Shown here in pieces: positions 58,202-64,000 of a stretch of DNA of 64,000 nt (position 1 is its first letter; every line of letters starts with the position of its first letter). Location: positions 10,692,001 to 10,756,000 of the forward strand of contig JAUCBN010000037.1 of assembly GCA_035048815.1 (NCBI GenBank). Reading direction: 5' to 3'. The notes under the pieces are model-generated. The model saw nothing but the letters and a program-made list of their open reading frames with translations. It was not told where the DNA came from and did not search any database. The position numbers and the translations under genes were made by a program. The stretch comes from Abelmoschus esculentus. Taxonomy: Eukaryota > Streptophyta > Magnoliopsida > Malvales > Malvaceae.

Positions 58202-59008
58202 TGCAGAGGGAAGAGTTTGGTCTTAGTTTTGCGTGTCAATGGCGGAGTTGTCAATAGTGTGTCAATGGAGGCTTCTCATGATCGTTCCCTATATGGAAAA
58301 TGCCCCCAGGCCCATATAGTCGCACATTTACTCTATATGTCAAAGATTAAAAATAAAATCTAACATTAAGAGTAGTTGTGCCGCTAAGAATGGTTGTACT
58401 TCTCGATCTCTTTATTACCGAGTGAGGTAGGCAAAAGAGTCATTGAATAGGATTGAGCCATAGATGTGAACTGAGTAGCCTGCCAAAAGGAGGTGGGTTT
58501 GGTCTCTGCAACCCAAAGTCAAACACGTAAACAACTTGTAACACAACCTCAACAGCTACAAACTTTGACTCACTTGGTCTGCCACTCAACTAAACTACAA
58601 GAAATAAAATAAGATAAATCCTTAGCCTTAGGTGTGAAGATTCGTATGTCCCAACTCTCCATCAGTAATCGTTAACGCTCTGCTCTCTGCTTCTGCATCT
58701 GTATAAGAGAACCTCGCGTTCTACGAAAAATGAGTCAAGATTTTTCTCACAACAAGACACAAAATTTGAACTATGTGAAAGAATTTTTCAGATGGTCGAA
58801 TTTAATGTTAAAGAAAAATACCCCACGTTTTGCTCATAGAAATATCTCTAGGTAATTGAATTTATCATGAAATTTATTATAGAGAACTTGTTTTCTACGG
58901 AACATGAGTTCCGTTTGATTGTTTGGTTATGGATATTTGAAATTTTGAAATTAACTGATCAAATCAAAAAAAAAATAATTAGTCAATTGATTAATTTTAT
59001 ATTAGATC
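58202..59008. other. PP2C upstream region, no gene seen
   Basis: About 0.8 kb with no supported reading frame or transposon end; it probably holds the distal promoter of the truncated PP2C gene. Confidence 0.5.
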
Positions 59009-59218
59009 TGTAAAGAATAGAACAAAACTCTATACAATATGGAGGAATGACTTGTATTATTCAAAGACTAAACTTGACTTAAATAATCGTTACAAAACAG
59101 AAAAGAAAAATAGCAGCCTACTAATATCATGGTAGATAAATAAAAAAACAATTAACACCCTAATAAATAGGGATTTTATTCTAACAAACTAATCCTATTA
59201 CAACTGAATATCTTATCA
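59009..59218 (-). repeat. 3' LTR of Copia element
   Basis: 210 bp; on the minus strand it begins TGATAAGATATTC after the purine tract AAGGGAGAGAA (59219-59229) and ends TTCTTTACA. Confidence 0.9.
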
Positions 59219-59599
59219 TTCTCTCCCTTAAACTAAAAACTTTCAAGTATTTAGTTTATCTAACACCTCACGTACTCCTAGCATCTGTCGTAATCTCAGA
59301 AAGTCTTCCAACTTTAAAATATTAGTCATCACATCAGTAACTTGATCTTTTAAACTAAAAAACTTCATCTTAATAACATCATCATTAACTAAATCTATCA
59401 GAAAATAGAATCACATATTCATGTGTTTGTTTCTGCCATGCATGACTGTGTTTTTAGAGAATTTAATGGTTGAATTGATGTTACACATGATCGTGGTGCT
59501 TCCTTTCTCTCTATGCCCCAACTTTTTTAATATCCTTCTCATCCACACAGTTTGACAAGCACAAGCAGCAACTACCATAAATTCAGCTTCAGTGGTTGA

Positions 59600-60480
59600 T
59601 AATGTGACCAGTGGTTACTTCTTTAAAGACCATAAAATAGCTCCTGAATTCATCAATAAAAAACATACCCAGAGGTGCTTTTGCGATCATCAATATCTCC
59701 GGCATAATCACTATCAGTGAACGCAATAAGATCTTCAGCATCACCCCTCTTGTAAAATATCTCATAATTCATCGTCCTTTTCAAGTACCTGAGAGCCCTT
59801 TTGGCTGCTTGCAAATGCATCTCTGTAGGCTTAGACACGAAACGATTAATTAAGCTTACAAAAAATATCATATCAAGTCTAGTGGTAATGATGTACATTA
59901 GACTACCAACTATTTGCTTAAAATATATGTCTCATCCACTTTGACTCCCTCTTCGTCTGTATGCAATTTTGAACCTTGAACAATAGGACTACAAACAACA
60001 TTGTTATCCTTCATACCGAAACGTCTTAGAACATCCAGTGTATTTTTTCTATGACAAATATATACACTATTGATACTTTGCAAAATCTCTATTCCAAGAA
60101 AAAACCTCATTCTCCCCAAATTAGACATATCAAATTCTCTTAACATGAATTCTTTAAATTCATTCATCATAACTTCATCATCACCAATATATATTAAGTC
60201 ATCTACATAAACACTTACAACAAGAATTTTACCTCTATTACTGCTTTTAATGAACAAGGTTTGTTCACTATGATACCTTTGAAAACCTTCACTTGCAAAA
60301 TGTGCTTCAAGTCGACTGAACCAAGCTCGCGGAGCTTGTTTTAATCTATACAAGGCTTTTTACAGTTTATAAAATTTTTGCTCATTTCCTTTCAGCACAT
60401 ATCTCATTTGTTGTTCTACGTATACATCTTCACTTAATTCTCCATGAAGAAAAATAAATTTCACGTCAAATTGATAAATC
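59600..60480 (-). pseudogene. Copia RT and start of RNase H
   Basis: The longest open piece (60353-59910) reads RLKQAPRAWFSRLEAHFAS, VVSVYVDDLIYIGDD (catalytic YVDD intact) and LGRMRFFLGIEILQ. After a small break the next piece (59898-59653) gives HLQAAKRALRYLKRT and AFTDSDYAGDIDDRKSTSGY, the start of RNase H. The RT N-terminal part is readable in fragments to about 60700. Stops at about 60360 and 59905 prevent a full protein. Confidence 0.9.
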
Positions 60481-61149
60481 TTTCATCCTCTTTGAGCTGC
60501 CAAAGTAATAATCATGTGAACTATATCCATCTTTACCATTGGTGCATAAACTTTGGTGTAATCAACTCCTTGTTGTTGTGAATAACCATTAGCCACCAAT
60601 ATTGCTTTGTATTTTTCGACCTCTCCAAATTTATTGAATTTTATTTTACAAATTCACTTCACCCCAATTTTCTTGGCACTTGCGGGCAAATTAGTTAGTT
60701 TTCATGTTTCATTCTTCTTAATTGTCTCTATCTCAGCATCCATTTTCAACCTTCACTTAAGACTTTTTTGAGCTTCGTCAAAGTTTATTGGATTTATAGA
60801 CATGATTTGAGCCATGTTAACTTCAATATCTTTATCTGAAAAACCCTGACCACTGACATAATCTTTCGAATAGGTTGGAACTTGTTGATTCTTCCTCTTC
60901 CTTCATCTAAATTAGCACTTATTGATGCACTTGAAGGGATTGAATTTTGCTCACCATTTTCTTCAACGATGACTGCTTCACTATTTTTTCAACGTTGGCT
61001 GCTTCAATATTATCTTCAATAGTATTGTTCTCATCATCTCCCCATTCTAAATACACTAATATTTGTTCATCAAACTTTTTATCCCAATGCCATTATTTTT
61101 TATCTTTAAAAATGACATCTCGACTTATAATAATATTTTTTGAGATAGG

Positions 61150-61900
61150 TCCATATAGTCGATATCCCTTTTATTCTTCACTAGCACCTAATAGAACACA
61201 AGAAAGGCTCTTGCTAGAAAACTTTGTCCTTCTTTCATCAGGGATATGCACATGTAAGATGCATCCAAAAACTCTAAAATGATCCACTGTTGGTTTTATC
61301 CTACTCCAAGCTTCTTGCAATGTGACATCTTTTATTGTTAATGTTGGGCTTCTAATTAAACACAAATTGCCCAATTAATAGCCTCATGCCAAAAAAATTT
61401 GGGCATCTTCTTCTCGGATAGCATGCTTCTTATCAAATTCATCACCGTTTAATTTTTTCGCTCTACCACTCCGTTTTGATGAGGAGTATATGTTGTTTTC
61501 AATTATCTCCTGATACTTTGTTCCTTGCAAAACTCATTAAATACTTTAGAATTAAATTCTCCTCCTCTATCAGTACGAAAACATTTAATGGATGAACTAG
61601 CTTCATTCTCAACAAGTTTCTTAAAACATTAAACATGTTGAATGTTTCAGACTTCTCATTCAAGAAATATATTCATACCTTTCTACTGAAATCAATAATC
61701 AAAATGAGTACCTTTTTTTGCTATTTGACATTGGGGAGATTGGTCCACAAATATTTGCGTGGATCAACTTTAATTTTTCTATAGCTCTCCATGTTCTCTT
61801 CTTGGAAATAGGATCTCTATGTTGCTTTTCCACCATACAATCAGTGCAAGTTACATCTACTGTAGGAAGTGGTGGAAGTCCATCAATCATTTTCTTTATT
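61150..61900 (-). pseudogene. Copia integrase
   Basis: The right-hand piece (61890-61699) has the CxxC half of the zinc finger (TCTDCMVEKQHRDP) and KLKLIHANICGPISP, where the first catalytic aspartate (HADICGP in the family) is asparagine. The QQNG/ERKNR region lies near 61470 in broken frames. The C-terminal piece (61374-61171) reads HFRVFGCILHVHIPDERRTK. The D-to-N change and the frameshifts both inactivate it. Confidence 0.85.
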
Positions 61901-62199
61901 TAGAGTGTTTTTAAGTTTTTATGACTTAAATGCTCATACCGACAATGTCAAAGGTAAGTTAAATCTAAGGTAGTTATATGAAATCATGTGCCTTTCTCCT
62001 TTTTGACCACAGAATAAGCCATTAAAACGAACATTAGATTGACTGTCATCTCAAATTGAATAATAAGTCCTCTCTCTGGATGATATATTCTACACTTTCC
62101 TAATTGAATTAAATTTGCAAGACCAAGCTCTTGAAGCTGACCAATGCTTAAGAGATTATTTTTCAGCTATAGAACATAAAAGACTTCAGTTATTACATG

Positions 62200-63231
62200 G
62201 TTGCTGCCATTGACGTTTAATCTCACCCTTTATTTTTCAAGTACACACATGTTGGCGCCTTTCCTAATTTTACTTTTTTACAGAATGTCTCATTTAACTC
62301 ACAAGATTTAGTTTTGTTCCACTCATTTGATTTGAGCAACCTGAATCAAGAAACCAAATATATTCACATAATGCATGATTAACCTCAACATAGGACATCA
62401 AAAGCATCTCTTTGTGATCATTTAATTCTGCATAGTTGGCCTCCTTCTCCCAAGCGGGGCACTCATACTGAAAATGGCCAAGGTTATGGCACTTGTAGCC
62501 TTGTTGAAGGCTTGTCGACCTCTGCCTCTACCCTTAACTTTGTAGCTACCTCTACCTCGACCCCTACCTCTATTTTTATCATCCACAGTTACTTTTAAAG
62601 CTTGCTCCTCTTCATTTTTCTTCTAAAACTTTTGTTCATGCACAATGACTGAACTTTTTAGCTCATCAATTATGAGTGCATCAATATCATTTGATTCCTT
62701 GATGGAGACAACTACATAGTTGAATTTCTCAGTTAAAGTTCGAAGAATTTTTTCAACAATAGTGACATCCTTCATCTACTCTCCATTGCTTATCATTTTG
62801 TTCGATGTACTCATGACACGAGCAAAATATTCTATGATGGTTTCAATTGTTTTCATTTTCAGAATTTTAAAATCTCTCCTCAATGCTTGAAGAGTTTAGC
62901 GTTTCACCCGAATATTTCTCTCGAATTTTGTTTTCATCGAATCCCATATCTGCTTTGCAATACGTTTCTCCAATATTTGCTCAAGAATTGTTCTGTCAAT
63001 GGTCTGGAATAGATAATTCTTGGCTTTAAGATCCTTCAACAATAATTCATCTTGTTTCTTTTGCTTTGTTTAAGATAACACCACTCCTATTGCTAGTTCT
63101 TTATAACCAGTTTCAATCGAACTCCAATACCCTTTAGATCTCAAAAGATTCTCTATAAGCAAGCTCCAATGGTCGTAGTGACCATCGAAGTGCAGGACAA
63201 CAAGTTGCATGAAATTCTTATCATCACTCAT
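62200..63231 (-). pseudogene. Copia gag and protease start
   Basis: ATG 63231 (MSDDKNFMQLVVLHFDGHYD) begins a gag of the UBN2 type with several in-frame stops (about 63070, 62900, 62780). A zinc knuckle reads YKCHNLGHFQYEC at about 62500-62460, with its first cysteine lost to a frame change after an RGRGRG stretch. Next comes IWFLDSGCSNQMSG at about 62360-62320, the protease active site with DSG intact. The FDGHYDHW wording is that of Ale/Retrofit-type Copia gag (inference). Confidence 0.85.
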
Positions 63232-63304
63232 TCTCTCGTTTCTTTGGTGTTTGGAAATGACTCAAAAAAAATGTTGTTTTTCTTTTTTTTTTAGGCCCAG
63301 TGAT

Positions 63305-63317
63305 GGCTATGATACCA
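63305..63317 (-). promoter_or_regulatory. Primer-binding site, tRNA-iMet type
   Basis: The minus strand reads TGGTATCATAGCC, three bases inside the LTR; one change from the canonical TGGTATCAGAGC. Confidence 0.88.
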
Positions 63318-63320
63318 AAT

Positions 63321-63515
63321 TGTAAAGAATGGAATAAAAACTCTATAAAATCTAGAGGAATGATTTGTTTTATTCAAAGACTGAACTTGGCTTAAATAGC
63401 CATTACAAAACATAAAAAAGAAATAGCAGCCCGTTAATATCGTGGTACAAGTAGATAAATAAAAAAAATAACTAACACCCCATTACATACGCTATTAGAA
63501 CTGAATATCTTACCA
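63321..63515 (-). repeat. 5' LTR of Copia element
   Basis: 195 bp, homologous to 59009-59218, with the plus-strand form TGTAAAGAATG...ATCTTACCA. Confidence 0.9.
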
Positions 63516-63520
63516 AGATC

Positions 63521-64000
63521 GGTTAATTATTTTTTAAAATTTTGGTGTTCGGTGAATTCTATTTATAATTAATTAACCAAATTTAATATATTATATATTA
63601 TATATTTATTTTTAGTCATAAAACTTTAAAAATTATAATATAATGATTAAACTTTATAAAATTAGAAAAAAAGATCATTAAATTTATTTAATTATAAAAA
63701 TAATCATTATATATATTTTTTAATTTTTATCAATAATTTCATAAGTTTAATAGTTGTTTTATAATTTTTAAAAGTTCAATACTAAAAAGATTATTTTAAC
63801 ATAGTTTAGTGATCATGTGTGTCATTTAACCAAAACTTTTAAAAAATTGTAACACCTTTGACCTGAATGTCACATTTGATCCTTAAGAACAAATTCAAGC
63901 CCATAAAATTTCTCTAAATATTTAAAACCAAGACCATATATAAATAAAATCTAAGAAATTTCTGAAACTTCTAATAATATTTAAAACAATTAAAACACAA
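63521..64000. other. AT-rich DNA at the window end
   Basis: No gene. TGTAACACCTTTGACCTG at about 63849 could be the start of a Ty3 LTR that continues outside the window. Confidence 0.35.

Larger units (their letters stand above)
59009..63515 (-). mobile_element. Copia retrotransposon (Ale/Retrofit-like), decayed
   Basis: 4507 bp with LTRs 59009-59218 and 63321-63515 and a perfect target duplication AGATC (59004-59008 and 63516-63520). On the minus strand the order is primer site, gag, protease, integrase, RT, RNase H, purine tract, as in Copia. The LTRs differ by many substitutions and several indels, so this insertion is older than the Copia element at 26474-32026. Stops and frameshifts occur throughout. 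Confidence 0.93.

Overview
This is a gene-poor, TE-dense, AT-rich stretch of a flowering-plant (eudicot) nuclear genome. The evidence is Ty3 and Copia LTR retrotransposons with plant-type tRNA-Asp and tRNA-iMet primer sites, a CACTA transposon, and the remains of plant-only gene families (GPI-anchored nsLTPs, an AP2C-type PP2C, an Ole e 6-like secreted peptide). A Malvales species such as cotton would fit, but the sequence does not prove it.

Layout, left to right. 1-1639: truncated minus-strand Athila-like element. 1826-3550: two TIR elements. 4579-12010: complete but decayed CACTA transposon with TNP2 and a second transposase-type gene. 12414-24940: minus-strand Tekay/Del-like Ty3 remnant (gag plus LTR-like DNA) split by a 9.6-kb Athila-type element (13814-23418). 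That element keeps gag, protease and an env-like/ORF3 gene but no RT, RNase H or integrase, and it has a foreign solo LTR (19877-21189, TSD GTAGT) inside it. 26474-32026: minus-strand Copia element. 32231-32758: small hAT-like element with a perfect 8-bp TSD. 34401-43447: two nsLTP (LTPG) genes that were head to head, about 0.6 kb apart. Both are now broken and are separated by a Ty3 element (35481-42494, TSD ATCGC) that has only 176 bp between its LTRs; its right LTR carries a Sirevirus-like non-autonomous Copia element (37666-41906, TSD AGTCA). 43712-43933: the one intact host gene, encoding an Ole e 6-like cysteine-rich secreted peptide. 47960-48920: Athila-like LTR remnant. 48921-57058: decayed Sirevirus with an ORF3 and a truncated right LTR, which abuts a truncated PP2C gene (57059-58102, minus). 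59009-63515: minus-strand Copia element with TSD AGATC.

The window is mainly a record of nested insertion and decay. Many lesions in the TE and nsLTP genes are G:C to A:T transitions, as expected from deamination in methylated DNA. No wholly new gene system is visible. The least expected items are a dyad motif whose arms differ while staying complementary in Athila-type elements, the Ty3 element with almost no internal region, the retrotransposon-split nsLTP pair, a 58-bp tandem array with a dyad core in a Copia element, and an RT-less Athila derivative that kept gag, protease and ORF3.
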